Shown: positions 18,901 to 26,304, numbered from the stretch's first letter. The stretch: DNA of 64,000 bases from Chitinophaga agri (GCF_010093065.1 NZ_CP048113.1:1178001-1242000); one strand, 5' to 3'. Notes: generated by a model not told the origin, from the sequence alone. Numbers and translations are program-made.

Positions 18901-19303
18901 CGGGAGATTCACTCCGGGCAACAGAATTTTTTGCGGAGTCAGCACCTTGGCGGGGTACGACCTTGATGATGCTAAGGTGATCCAGGACGATGTAATCGGC
19001 CTGCTGTTTTCCGAAAAGTTTGTCGAGGGCTACACGCAGCGTGATATTTTCACCTTCGAGCGTGGAAAGTTGTTTTCCATCTCTTGGGGTGTTGATCAGC
19101 CAGTGTGTTTGTCTTTCCAGTTCTTCCAGAATGTGGTAAAGTGGTGCATTCTTCTTCGAAATTGTCACTCGTTTTGTGTCCAGTACGGAGTTTCCAGGTT
19201 GTGCCTGCGTTCTTTCAGCACTGAACAATGACAAGTAAAGCAGCAAGAGATATAGGATGCTGGCATGTTTCTTCAGAAGTAGCGATAAGTACATGTCGTT
19301 CAT
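15947..19303 (-). CDS. SusC/RagA-family TonB-linked outer membrane transporter with STN domain
   Basis: TonB-dependent transporter of 1118 residues. Order of parts: signal peptide (residues 1 to about 35), STN secretin/TonB short N-terminal domain (about 45-110), carboxypeptidase-like CarboxypepD_reg domain (about 135-215), TonB-box-like E-V-T-I-V-G-Y near residue 220, plug domain with the typical I-E-S-I-D-I-L-K-D-A-V-A-T-A-A-Y-G-S-R-G-A-N-G-V near residues 335-355, then a beta-barrel ending in G-L-Q-A-T-F. The STN domain normally contacts a FecR-type anti-sigma factor. The divergent sigma/fecR genes are therefore the likely signalling partners. M4 is an alternative start. Confidence 0.95.
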   Translation of the reverse strand: MNDMYLSLLLKKHASILYLLLLYLSLFSAERTQAQPGNSVLDTKRVTISKKNAPLYHILEELERQTHWLINTPRDGKQLSTLEGENITLRVALDKLFGKQQADYIVLDHLSIIKVVPRQGADSAKNSVARSESPGHRYRISGRVMDEEGNGLPGATLQVKGTTIGIGADSTGHFAFSVPENQLVLISTYIGYENIEVAVLAGKPIDIVLRKSNRRLDEVTIVGYMGTSKRNTTGSVYRISAADIEGSPVGNPLLSLQGKVPGLILTQSSGVAGASIRVNLRGVNSLFNGSQPLYIVNGVQLPIYGEQINQLSSVASQNENGGITPFSMFGLNDIESIDILKDAVATAAYGSRGANGVVIINTKKGLPGKLRVTVNYMRGISNVSRKLSLLNTREYVAMRKEAFRNDGITLNKTPGTPGYAPDILLWDTTRYTNWPKLLTGRNASLSDLNIGVSGGTEYTRLLLSTGVYNEQTVYSKDMAYLRSTINLAVDHRSKNSKFKMGVYANYSVDNNQLFNPSSPGELLPPNTAGPYDEHNNLVWQEGGEQIANPMAERLKQYAIVKNNLIVNVSPSYELFAGFKLKTSIGCTGINVYENSRIPIAAQNPDADSTRTGSSFFATGKYRSVLIDPVAEYTRKTRIGDIVMLAGYSFQYANSVTTSETGLGYMNDNYLRIIDSATYKIATVPDHNVYKYGAFFTQLNYQYKGRYIVDLTFRRDGSSKFSPERRFGNFWAAGGAWVFSNEKFFDSWRSVLSYAKLRSSIGVTGNDKIANYKYLDTWSPVPGGPYQGIPGLSPDALYNPAYSWETCRKIEMGLDLELKPADMLLSVSYFNNRSSNQLVKYNLASQTGFNSILKNIDAVIRNRGWEFTMDASLYTTRDFRLSGGFNFTLPQNTLLRFDKLATTSYYGTYVIGQSVEVLNRLRSEGVNPQTGIFTLRDKDNNDTYNATDYEVIGHLDPSFYGSVRLGLTWKALSVTMLGDFRKQMAPNYLHAIYINNVMPGTAFNQSVEVLDRWQKPGDIAQYPRYSTSPGGEVYADRRLMVNSDRAYSDASFFKLRNLYVYYTLNSPGLVRIKVENLRIYCKGQNLFTMTKYKGGDPETASPLSLASLRTITLGLQATF

Positions 19304-19522
19304 CTAAAAAAATCTTCCCCTTTAATAAAAGACAAAGCTGATGAGGTCAAAGGATCTGGTTGTGTCGAAAAAAAACACGCTGGGGATACAATTTGTTGTT
19401 GAATTCTAATGGTTCAAATATTACAATTCTTTGGACAGCGTTTTCCGGTTCAACCTGTCAGCATTGCATATTAATATGAGTGTCATAATGAACATAAGCC
19501 ATTTAGTTTGAATAAAAAAATA

Positions 19523-19558
19523 TTTTCCTGACACTCTCTCATCGAAAAGCTACTTTTG
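19523..19558 (+). promoter_or_regulatory. promoter of the ECF sigma/fecR operon
   Basis: The 13-mer TTTTCCTGACACT (19523-19535) is followed 15 bases later by a perfect TAnnTTTG -7 box, TACTTTTG (19551-19558). The 13-mer sits where a -33 element would be, and no TTTG is found there. Transcription would start near 19565, leaving a leader of about 340 bases before the sigma ATG at 19907. Confidence 0.5.
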
Positions 19559-19565
19559 TTTTGTC

Positions 19566-19630
19566 TTATTATTAAAGTCCCCTCACAGTAACCGTATTGT
19601 TACTGCCTATGAAACCCCTATTAATAATAA
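19566..19630 (+). promoter_or_regulatory. two-stem RNA leader element at predicted transcript 5' end
   Basis: An outer 10-bp perfect stem TTATTATTAA (19566-19575) / TTAATAATAA (19621-19630) encloses a 7-bp hairpin CAGTAAC (19586-19592) / GTTACTG (19599-19605). The outer arm starts at the predicted transcription start. It could stabilise the mRNA or bind a regulator; no known riboswitch class was recognised. Confidence 0.45.
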
Positions 19631-19717
19631 GAAGTAGCTAAAAATTAAAGAAGTAGCCAAACAAGTAAATACAAATGAATAGTACATGTTGGGAAACGAA
19701 TAGTACACGTTGGAAAA
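19631..19717 (+). repeat. two pairs of short direct repeats in the sigma leader
   Basis: GAAGTAGCyAAA occurs at 19631-19642 and 19650-19661 (19 bases apart). GAATAGTACAyGTTGG then occurs at 19677 and 19698 (21 bases apart, two helical turns). The second pair lies in a chance-looking 29-codon frame (19675-19764) that would encode the repeated peptide N-S-T-x-W. Tandem sites spaced by about two turns often bind protein dimers, but the role here is unknown. Confidence 0.5.
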
Positions 19718-19906
19718 TGACTAGCAGAATAACGGTAAGAAAGGACCGGTTGGATTTCAGTTGATGATCGAAATGCCAATTTGAGGGCCATAGGAAGAGT
19801 ATTCTACCTCATGCTGACCTATCAAATGCCAATTCCGGACCGGACCTGTAAAAACGCCCCGGAGCGGTGTGTTTTTCTTAAACCAACAAAAACATTCTGT
19901 AAACAT

Positions 19907-20440
19907 ATGGAGCACATCGAGGATGACCTATTACTGCTGGAACTACGTGAAGGCAGTGAAAGCGCACTGAATACGTTTTATAAGAGATACTCAAAGGATG
20001 TATATCTTCACGCGTACCGCAGGCTGCAAAACGCCGACGACGCAAAAGATGTGCAACAGGATGTCTTTGTCACTATCTGGCGTAAACGGTCTGACCTGGA
20101 GGATATCAGAAACTTCAGGAACTTCTTTGTAAAAGTTGCCATTAATCTTGCGCAGAATAAACTCGAAAAGAAACATACAGACATTATCAGGGAAAAAAAG
20201 TACATGATGGGTGGACCATTTATGGAAGACCCACGGCATGAAGACAGTTCAAAAATGGATGAACTCCTGGTCGCGATTGACACACATTTACCGCCAATAC
20301 GTGCGGCGGCCATGAAGAAGGTCTATTTTGACCGGGAGAAACAACAAAAGGTCGCGAGCGAATTTGGCATCACGGTACCTATCTTAAGAGGCTGGATTGT
20401 CTCGTCAATTAAGATACTCCGCGAAAAGTTTAAAAAATAA
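19907..20440 (+). CDS. ECF-family RNA polymerase sigma factor
   Basis: Sigma-70 family, extracytoplasmic-function type (177 residues from the ATG at 19907). Region 2 is residues about 15-85, with Y-K-R-Y-S-K-D-V-Y-L-H-A-Y-R-R and then D-V-Q-Q-D-V-F-V-T-I-W-R-K-R, the usual core-binding and -10 recognition segment. Region 4 is residues about 120-177, with the helix-turn-helix Q-Q-K-V-A-S-E-F-G-I-T-V. Region 4 has an atypical recognition helix (P-I-L-R-G-W-I). It is followed 53 bases later by a FecR-type anti-sigma gene and faces the SusC/SusD genes, which it most likely switches on. Confidence 0.9.
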   Translation: MEHIEDDLLLLELREGSESALNTFYKRYSKDVYLHAYRRLQNADDAKDVQQDVFVTIWRKRSDLEDIRNFRNFFVKVAINLAQNKLEKKHTDIIREKKYMMGGPFMEDPRHEDSSKMDELLVAIDTHLPPIRAAAMKKVYFDREKQQKVASEFGITVPILRGWIVSSIKILREKFKK

Positions 20441-20493
20441 TCGCGCTCCTTCGTCAATTTCGAATTTTAGTTCTGTCTTTTAATTACACAACC

Positions 20494-21618
20494 ATGGAAA
20501 ATATGCCCTTGGAAATTGAGATCCTCATCATAGCAGAGATAGCGCAAACTATCACACCAGATGAGCAGAAGCGGCTGAATCAAATCAGAGATAGCGATCC
20601 TGCCGTCAGGCAATTCTCCGCAGAACTGTATCAATCACTCGGAGATGTGCAGACTGAAACCGAAGAACAAATGGATATCTCTGTGAAGAAAATAATTGCG
20701 CTTGCTGACGCACCACAAAGACGCAAAAGAAATATACTGGTGAAAGTCCGCTATATTCCTTTACTGCTGGCAACAGCAGCCTGTGTAGTGATTGCCGTAG
20801 TGATCTACGCAGTGATCAACATGAATGACAAAAAACAGGTACCTGTCTTCGCTGAACAGCAAACAGGGGAAGGTTATCTGTTTGATGGTGTTAAAAGAAC
20901 AGCATTACAAAATAAAAAACTTACGCTCACCGGGGATGGCCATGTCTATCTTGACGGAGTGTTACAACAAATATCTACAGATAATAACAGCGTACAGCAG
21001 TTTGAAATCAATACCGGGAGAAAGAAAATTTTCTCCATTGAGTTGGCCGATGGAAGCTTCATCATTGCCAACGCAGGCTCCACTGTGAGAATACCCAGAC
21101 AGTTCGACAGTAAGGAAAGAGCTGTCTTCATAAATGGGGAAGCCTATTGCACAATAGCACCCAAAGCCGGCCATCCATTCATTGTTAATTACCCAACAGG
21201 AAAGGTAGAGGTACTAGGTACTGAATTTAACATCAATACCTATGGATCGGAAAAGCCCAGCGTTGCTGTAGTTACAGGCAGCGTAAGAATGAACAACGAA
21301 GGAATAAGCAGACAGCTGAACAAAGGAGAAAAAGGTACATTTTCTAATGGTGGTTATGCCGTCAATACATTTGACGTAGAAGAAACCACCTCCTGGCAAA
21401 AGAACAAACTAGTATTCCAGAACGCCACTAAAAAGAATGTGGAAGACGCATTCGAAACTTTCTACGGGAAGAAGTTGTCTTTCGACAATTCCGTTCCTGA
21501 TGGTCTGGGCAGGATCAATATTGTGCGGACAGACAGAGAAGAGGATTTCATCCTGCAGATTCCTTATCAACTCGACATCAGCGTCTCTAACGATGTATAC
21601 TATGTCAAAATGAAATGA
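20494..21618 (+). CDS. FecR-family anti-sigma regulator
   Basis: Inner-membrane signal transducer (374 residues): a cytoplasmic anti-sigma part (about 1-85), one membrane helix near residues 90-110, then the periplasmic FecR domain with F-E-I-N-T-G-R-K-K, L-A-D-G-S-F-I-I-A-N-A-G-S and H-P-F-I-V-N-Y-P-T-G-K-V-E-V-L-G-T-E-F-N-I-N-T-Y. The C-terminal segment (about 300-374) resembles the domain that meets the transporter STN domain. Together with the sigma factor and the STN-bearing SusC it forms a surface-signalling cascade in which ligand binding outside releases the sigma factor inside. A strong terminator follows. Confidence 0.93.
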   Translation: MENMPLEIEILIIAEIAQTITPDEQKRLNQIRDSDPAVRQFSAELYQSLGDVQTETEEQMDISVKKIIALADAPQRRKRNILVKVRYIPLLLATAACVVIAVVIYAVINMNDKKQVPVFAEQQTGEGYLFDGVKRTALQNKKLTLTGDGHVYLDGVLQQISTDNNSVQQFEINTGRKKIFSIELADGSFIIANAGSTVRIPRQFDSKERAVFINGEAYCTIAPKAGHPFIVNYPTGKVEVLGTEFNINTYGSEKPSVAVVTGSVRMNNEGISRQLNKGEKGTFSNGGYAVNTFDVEETTSWQKNKLVFQNATKKNVEDAFETFYGKKLSFDNSVPDGLGRINIVRTDREEDFILQIPYQLDISVSNDVYYVKMK

Positions 21619-21756
21619 TATTAGTTCCCATGATGTACATATTCACCTGATGAAAACGCTGTTTCCCTAGAAAGAGCTATCTAATTTGTAATGATTTTTC
21701 ATCAACTCCATTGTCGCGTTAGCCTCAGATATTTAATATTTAGCTAGTAATCTCAG

Positions 21757-21786
21757 AGCTGGTAAGTTTCTTACCGGCTTTTTTTT
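21757..21786 (+). terminator. Rho-independent terminator of the sigma/fecR operon
   Basis: 10-bp stem AGCTGGTAAG (21757-21766) / CTTACCGGCT (21770-21779), with one G-T pair, a TTT loop and a run of eight T residues. It is 139 bases after the fecR stop. The bases between hold no gene that I can support. Confidence 0.85.
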
Positions 21787-21858
21787 GTTTGTCAGGCAGC
21801 CGTGCATTGCTGGAAGACCGCTCATTTTTTTGTAGGTTGCACAGCTTAAATAGCTGTT

Positions 21859-22338
21859 ATGGAATATCTGACACCCGCTCAAGACGCACTGTTTGAGGAA
21901 TTTAATTATACAGGATATCTGTTCTCTTCCGACAAGTCAAAGTTACAGCCAGCGGTGATCCATCACTTTCTTGATCATGATAGTTACTGGGCAAAGGGAA
22001 TACCTCTTGATACAGTACTGACTTCCATCAAACATTCCATCTGTATAGGTATTTATGCCCCCAATGGTGAACAAGCCGGCTTTGGCCGCATGATCACAGA
22101 CAGGGCCACCTATGGCTATCTGTGCGATATTTTCGTGCTGGAAGCACATCGCGGAAAAGGACTGTCCAAAGAACTGATGAAAGTCTTCTGCAGCCTGGCA
22201 GACCAGTTTGGTCTCAGAAGATTCACGTTAACGACCCAGACCGCTCATGATCTCTACAGGCAGACGGGATTCGAGGTATTCCCGCATCCTGAAAGGCTGA
22301 TGAGCAGACCCGGTGTCGTCTATAAGCAGCATAGCTAA
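21859..22338 (+). CDS. GNAT-family N-acetyltransferase
   Basis: Acetyl-CoA-dependent N-acetyltransferase of the GNAT superfamily (159 residues). The acetyl-CoA pyrophosphate loop is seen as E-A-H-R-G-K-G-L-S-K-E-L near residues 95-106 (the R/Q-x-x-G-x-G/A motif), preceded by the beta-4 strand Y-L-C-D-I-F-V-L. The C-terminal L-Y-R-Q-T-G-F motif is also typical. The substrate is not predictable. It is a single gene facing the small exported protein gene that follows on the other strand. Confidence 0.88.
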   Translation: MEYLTPAQDALFEEFNYTGYLFSSDKSKLQPAVIHHFLDHDSYWAKGIPLDTVLTSIKHSICIGIYAPNGEQAGFGRMITDRATYGYLCDIFVLEAHRGKGLSKELMKVFCSLADQFGLRRFTLTTQTAHDLYRQTGFEVFPHPERLMSRPGVVYKQHS

Positions 22339-22357
22339 ACGAACAGCTCATTCACGC

Positions 22358-22870
22358 TTACATCCACGGTTCGTATGCAGTAACGGTATATCCGGCCTCT
22401 TCCAGCAGCTCCAGGAGCTGCTGGAAGAGCTGTTCGTCCTTCTTCCCTCCTGTTATATGCAACCAGAAATGAGGTACCTTATCCGTCGTCTCTGTTTCTT
22501 CGCCGTCGTAATACTGTATCATCTTACGCTCGACCAGTTTGCTGGTGTTAAAAAGCAGCATACCATCTTTACCTAACGATCTCAGTAGCCGAAGGGGAAC
22601 TGCCTGTTCTTCGACCCAATAGCCTTCTGAGCCGGGCGTCACCCCCTTTATAGTGACCGTCAGCGTACTGTCCTTAATCGCGAAAGGCCGGATGAGCGTC
22701 AGTGTGTCGTCGCTGCTGCCACGGGTACGCAGGTGTTCCTTCATTTCCTGACGGATCTGCTTGTTGAGTAACCGTTCCAGCTTCTGCAGGGATTGTGCTG
22801 AAGTCGTCTGCATGCCGGCACATGCGATCAGTAGCAAAAAGAGGCGGATAAACTGCTGTTTCATATTCAT
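22358..22870 (-). CDS. hypothetical exported protein
   Basis: Unrecognised protein of about 170 residues. The frame is open up to 22921, but the start M-N-M-K-Q-Q-F at 22870 (or the ATG two codons later) gives a good signal peptide with hydrophobic core F-L-L-L-I-A and a likely cut after S-A-Q. The mature part is hydrophilic: a helix (L-E-R-L-L-N-K-Q-I-R-Q-E-M), a central beta-rich region (L-T-V-T-I-K-G-V) and a C-terminal Q-Q-L-L-E-L-L-E-E helix coded by a perfect DNA palindrome. Probably periplasmic. No catalytic motif is visible. Confidence 0.65.
   Translation of the reverse strand: MNMKQQFIRLFLLLIACAGMQTTSAQSLQKLERLLNKQIRQEMKEHLRTRGSSDDTLTLIRPFAIKDSTLTVTIKGVTPGSEGYWVEEQAVPLRLLRSLGKDGMLLFNTSKLVERKMIQYYDGEETETTDKVPHFWLHITGGKKDEQLFQQLLELLEEAGYTVTAYEPWM
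22397..22429. repeat. 33-bp perfect inverted repeat inside a coding region
   Basis: Arms CTCTTCCAGCAGCTCC and GGAGCTGCTGGAAGAG (16 bp each) flank a single A. It lies in the C-terminal coding part of the exported-protein gene and 59 bases beyond the stop of the convergent GNAT gene, so in RNA it could act as a hairpin terminator or transcript stabiliser for the GNAT message. There is no T run. Confidence 0.7.
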
Positions 22871-23036
22871 ACAGGTAACAGGGTAAAAATGTAAAAATAG
22901 CAGCTGCAGGAGGATATACAATAGTCTTTTAGGGGCATTTCATATAGGCATGGTGACCGGTCGTCCCGGGTATCTTGATTTTGAATAAAAAACCTGTATT
23001 TTGTTTCACATATCACCCTTACTAATATATTCCACG

Positions 23037-24881
23037 ATGAGAACATGCACTTGCCTGCTTTTGTTGAGCGTCCTACTGATTCACAGCGTCTTTATACAAC
23101 AATCTGTCGCCCAGGAGGCCAAATTACCCACACAATGGACAAAGGAGGCGATGACATCAGTTGTGCCTTTCCCTGAATATCCCCGTCCGCAGCTGGAAAG
23201 GAAGGAATGGCTTTGCCTGAACGGCACGTGGGATTATATGGGAGGCAAACAGGTGGCCAGTGCCCTCCATCCTGTTAAGCCGGTTACTTTCAATGCACAG
23301 CCAGAGAAGATACGGGTGCCTTACTGTCCGGAGTCGGTGCTGTCAGGGATTGAGCGCAAACAGGAGATCAATATGTGGTATCGCCGGACGTTTGAGCTCC
23401 CCGCTGCCTGGAAAGGGAAGCAGGTACTTATGCACTTTGATGCGGTGGACCATGATGCGACACTATTTGTCAACGGAGAAAAAGCCGGATCACATGCCGG
23501 AGGCTATAGTTCCTTTCAGCTGAATATTACTCCCTTCCTGAAGGCAGGTACCAATACCCTGGTTGTCGCCGCGCATGATGCGAATGATGGCAGAACTCCT
23601 TCCGGAAAAAATGGTCCCCGTGGTGACTATACCTTTACGTCGGGGATCTGGCAAAGCGTATGGCTGGAACCCGTTAATGCGCATTACATTAAAAATATCC
23701 GGTTGTTACCTGACCTGGAGAACAGCCGGCTGGAAGTATTTGTAGATGCGGCTCCCGGACAGGTAACAGCTACCGCCACGGAAGGTAAAAAAGTCGTATC
23801 AGCAACGACAGGACGCGCCGGTACCAGGTTGTATATCCCCATAAAAGAACCCAACCTATGGTCTCCTGATGCGCCGTTCCTGTACGATCTGCAGATCACC
23901 CTGGCAGACAGCAAAGGACATATCACCGATGAGATCAGCAGTTATTTTGGCATGCGTGATATTAAGCTGGGGAAAGTGGATGGCGTCATCAGACCGCTAC
24001 TCAACGGTCAGTTCGTCATGCAGGTAGGATTACTGGACCAGGGTTATTGGCCGGACGGTATCCTGACAGCTCCGACAGAGGAAGCATTAAAATACGACAT
24101 TGAATTTACCAAGAAGGCTGGCTTCAATTTAATCAGAAAACATATGAAGACTGAGCCCAAACGGTTTTATTACTGGGCGGATAAAGTCGGGCTGCTGGTA
24201 TGGCAGGATATGCCCGCCATCTGGTACCAGCATGAAGATACCGCCAGGAACAGAAGCGTTTTCCGGAAAGAGCTGCATGAACTGATCGACGATCTTTACA
24301 ACGCGCCTTCTATCATTACCTGGGTGCCTTTCAACGAAAACTGGGGCGCCTTCGATGTAAAAGAGATCACCGACTGGGTGAAGCAGCTCGATCCGTCAAG
24401 ACTGGTCAACGGTAACTCCGGCTTTAACAATAACCCTGACTATCAGCAACCAGCCGGTGATCCCGGAAATGGTGATTTTGTAGACACGCATATTTACGTT
24501 GGTCCGTATGGGGCCTCAAAACCTGACGGGAAACGTGCTGCGTCATTGGGAGAGTTTGGTGGTGTAGGTTTGTTCGTACGGGGCCATATGTGGCCGGTAG
24601 AGAACAATGCGTATGCATATGAACCTACTAAAGACCGGCTAACGGACAGGTACATACTCCTGATGGACCAGGTGGAACAATTGATGAAATATCAGGGCCT
24701 GAGTATCGCGATATACACGCAAACGACTGATGTTGAACATGAGGTGAACGGTATACTCACGTATGACCGGGCTGTTGAAAAAATGGATATCAAACGGGTG
24801 CGGGCAGTGAATGAAGCAGTAATTAAAGCTGCAAAAGATACAGGTGTTTTTTCAGGTGGTTCCCGCTCCGTAAGCAATTGA
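23037..24881 (+). CDS. exported glycoside hydrolase family 2 protein
   Basis: GH2 enzyme (614 residues), a family of retaining beta-galactosidases, beta-glucuronidases and beta-mannosidases. The ATG at 23037 gives a signal peptide ending near S-V-A-Q; a TTG further upstream is less likely. Order: sugar-binding jelly-roll domain (about 60-215, with N-M-W-Y-R-R and H-F-D-A-V-D-H-D-A-T-L-F-V-N-G), immunoglobulin-like domain, then TIM barrel. Likely acid/base Glu is in F-N-E-N-W-G near residue 435 and the nucleophile Glu in L-G-E-F-G-G near residue 505. It is probably periplasmic or surface. No other carbohydrate genes lie next to it, so its substrate is unknown. Confidence 0.9.
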   Translation: MRTCTCLLLLSVLLIHSVFIQQSVAQEAKLPTQWTKEAMTSVVPFPEYPRPQLERKEWLCLNGTWDYMGGKQVASALHPVKPVTFNAQPEKIRVPYCPESVLSGIERKQEINMWYRRTFELPAAWKGKQVLMHFDAVDHDATLFVNGEKAGSHAGGYSSFQLNITPFLKAGTNTLVVAAHDANDGRTPSGKNGPRGDYTFTSGIWQSVWLEPVNAHYIKNIRLLPDLENSRLEVFVDAAPGQVTATATEGKKVVSATTGRAGTRLYIPIKEPNLWSPDAPFLYDLQITLADSKGHITDEISSYFGMRDIKLGKVDGVIRPLLNGQFVMQVGLLDQGYWPDGILTAPTEEALKYDIEFTKKAGFNLIRKHMKTEPKRFYYWADKVGLLVWQDMPAIWYQHEDTARNRSVFRKELHELIDDLYNAPSIITWVPFNENWGAFDVKEITDWVKQLDPSRLVNGNSGFNNNPDYQQPAGDPGNGDFVDTHIYVGPYGASKPDGKRAASLGEFGGVGLFVRGHMWPVENNAYAYEPTKDRLTDRYILLMDQVEQLMKYQGLSIAIYTQTTDVEHEVNGILTYDRAVEKMDIKRVRAVNEAVIKAAKDTGVFSGGSRSVSN

Positions 24882-25083
24882 TGGATGACCGGACCGGGGT
24901 TTATATAAACGACAGAAGCAAAACGGGGTTCTGCCAGTTTACAACAAGGGTGATGTGAGAAGATGTTTTATGCCATTCGCATCACAAATGCAATTTCGTC
25001 ATCTCCTGGTCCGGTAATCGCTTCATTTGGTTATAAATGTGATTGTGTCCTTGCGTTATTCGGCGCATAATATGCCAAAAAAC

Positions 25084-25117
25084 AAAAAAGGATCACATCT
25101 TACGATATGATCCTTTT
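25084..25117 (-). terminator. terminator of tRNA-Arg copy 1
   Basis: Hairpin with AAAAGGATCA / TGATCCTTTT arms (plus-strand sense) and an A-rich flank that reads as a T run on the minus strand. It starts about 8 bases after the tRNA 3' end. Confidence 0.8.
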
Positions 25118-25124
25118 AATTTTG

Positions 25125-25198
25125 TGACCTCGTCTGGATTCAAACCAGAAACCTTCTGATCCGTAGTCAGATGCTCTATTCAGTTGAGCTACGAAGCC
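25125..25198 (-). tRNA. tRNA-Arg(ACG), copy 1
   Basis: 74-nt cloverleaf on the minus strand. The acceptor stem GGCTTCG pairs with CGAGGTC and has discriminator A. The anticodon stem TCTGA/TCAGA encloses loop CTACGGA with anticodon ACG, whose A34 is normally edited to inosine to read CGN codons. The T-arm is CTGG-TTTGAAT-CCAG. CCA is not encoded. It is identical to the other four copies in this window. Confidence 0.95.
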
Positions 25199-25216
25199 AT
25201 TCCCTCGTTGGGATTG

Positions 25217-25247
25217 CAAAAGTAGCTAAAAATTTTAAACCTCCAAA
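25217..25247 (-). promoter_or_regulatory. promoter of tRNA-Arg copy 1
   Basis: Minus strand: TTTG (-33) and TACTTTTG (-7, perfect TAnnTTTG) separated by exactly 19 bases. The -7 box ends 18 bases before the mature tRNA. Confidence 0.85.
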
Positions 25248-25720
25248 AAAATATTCCTGTTCTGCAAAAAAACTGCGATATCCATTTATTTTAATCAGTT
25301 AATTAAACTGACTTACAATAACTTACACCTCAAAGAGAACTACTTTCGCGCTCCTCAGCAACCCCAAACCTACCTCTTTCCAGTGAAAAAGCAAGCAAAC
25401 AGATCATTTAGCCTATTTTTCAATTGGATGAAATAAAAAGAGGGACAATCCGCTCCTTTCTGCAAAAGCCATTAATCCGACATCACAATATCAACATCTG
25501 CAGAATTTACACGCTTTCATAAAAATACGAAATGTCGTAACGAAGCCTCATTCATTTTATTAAACGACTAATTTATAATCAACATTTTAATTGTTTGGTG
25601 CTAAAATTGACTACTCTGATTTAATGTAAATGCGATACGGTTAATTCAAACGTTTTAAATGGCCCGTCGAATACCGCATTTGAGATTTACCAAATAAAAT
25701 AAACATCAAATTACTAAACA
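25248..25720. other. AT-rich spacer upstream of the Rid-family gene
   Basis: 473 bases with no supported gene. The sequence is AT-rich and presumably holds the promoter of the Rid-family gene, but no full TTTG-N19-TAnnTTTG match stood out. Confidence 0.4.
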
Positions 25721-26113
25721 ATGTCACAGCAAAACAAGAAAGGAGAAGGCTTCGGAATGCCCTGGGAAGATATCTATGGATATGCGCAGGCAATAAAGAA
25801 AGGAAATACTGTCTGGATTTCCGGTCAACTTGGTCATAACGAAAAAGGAGAACTGGCGGAGGGAATGGATGCCCAGATGAACCAGACCTATGCGAATATC
25901 AAAGCGTTACTATCACGATTTGGGATGACAATGGATAATGTTGTGGAAGAGGTTATTTATACAATGGATATGGCCACCGCATTTGAAGCAAGAAAAAACT
26001 TTAAAACGGTATACTATACTGACCCTAAACTGGTAGCGAGTACTATGGTCGGAGTAACAGCGCTTGCCTTACCAGGACAATTGGTGGAAATTAAAATTAT
26101 TGCAACTGAATAA
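25721..26113 (+). CDS. Rid (YjgF/YER057c/UK114) family protein
   Basis: 130-residue protein of the Rid superfamily, trimeric proteins that deaminate reactive enamine/imine intermediates in the RidA branch. Family features visible are W-I-S-G-Q-L-G-H near residue 32, the M-N-Q-T-Y-A-N-I-K-A-L-L helix and the C-terminal L-P-G-Q-L-V-E-I-K-I-I-A strand. In canonical RidA an arginine precedes the S-T-x-V-G-V strand. Here the corresponding position reads A-S-T-M-V-G-V, so the catalytic arginine seems to be missing and this may be a non-deaminase Rid subgroup. It lies between tRNA-Arg copies 1 and 2. Confidence 0.85.
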   Translation: MSQQNKKGEGFGMPWEDIYGYAQAIKKGNTVWISGQLGHNEKGELAEGMDAQMNQTYANIKALLSRFGMTMDNVVEEVIYTMDMATAFEARKNFKTVYYTDPKLVASTMVGVTALALPGQLVEIKIIATE

Positions 26114-26203
26114 TATACTTGTTGCCATTGTACTATCGGGGACGTCTATTAATAGGATGATCAGCCATTCAATATTATAGCGAAATCTTATCAAATGGAT
26201 GCT

Positions 26204-26246
26204 TAAGAATGGTTTGGATGTACAATCCGAGCCATTCTTATTTTGG
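26204..26246 (+). terminator. possible terminator after the Rid-family gene
   Basis: AAGAATGG (26205-26212) pairs with CCATTCTT (26232-26239), followed by ATTTTGG. It starts about 90 bases after the stop. The loop is large and the T tract short, so the assignment is moderate. Confidence 0.5.
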
Positions 26247-26268
26247 AATGCTGCCGGGCAGACAACAA

Positions 26269-26299
26269 AAAGGACAAGATGAAATTCATCTTGTCCTTT
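26269..26299 (-). terminator. terminator of tRNA-Arg copy 2
   Basis: 15-bp arms AAAGGACAAGATGAA / TTCATCTTGTCCTTT around a central A. The A-rich flank on the plus strand is a T run in the transcript. It is 5 bases beyond the tRNA 3' end. Confidence 0.85.
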
Positions 26300-26304
26300 C
26301 TTCG

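Larger units (their letters stand above)
19304..19906. other. 603-base divergent regulatory region between susC and the ECF sigma gene
   Basis: Contains a 12-bp palindrome CATATTAATATG at 19467-19478, the shared 13-mer (19523-19535), a plus-strand -7 box (19551-19558), a two-stem leader structure (19566-19630) and two pairs of direct repeats (19631-19717). A TTG-initiated extension of the sigma frame from 19781 exists but looks non-coding. I found no clear minus-strand promoter for susC, as expected if it needs the ECF factor. Confidence 0.6.

Noticed and set aside
19675..19764. 29-codon frame with repeated N-S-T-x-W peptide in the sigma leader
   Set aside because: The repetition comes from the 21-base-spaced DNA repeats being in phase; there is no initiation signal or known family, so it is listed only under the repeats.
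19781..19906. TTG-started N-terminal extension of the ECF sigma factor
   Set aside because: The added 42 residues have no sigma features, and the ATG at 19907 gives the family-typical start.
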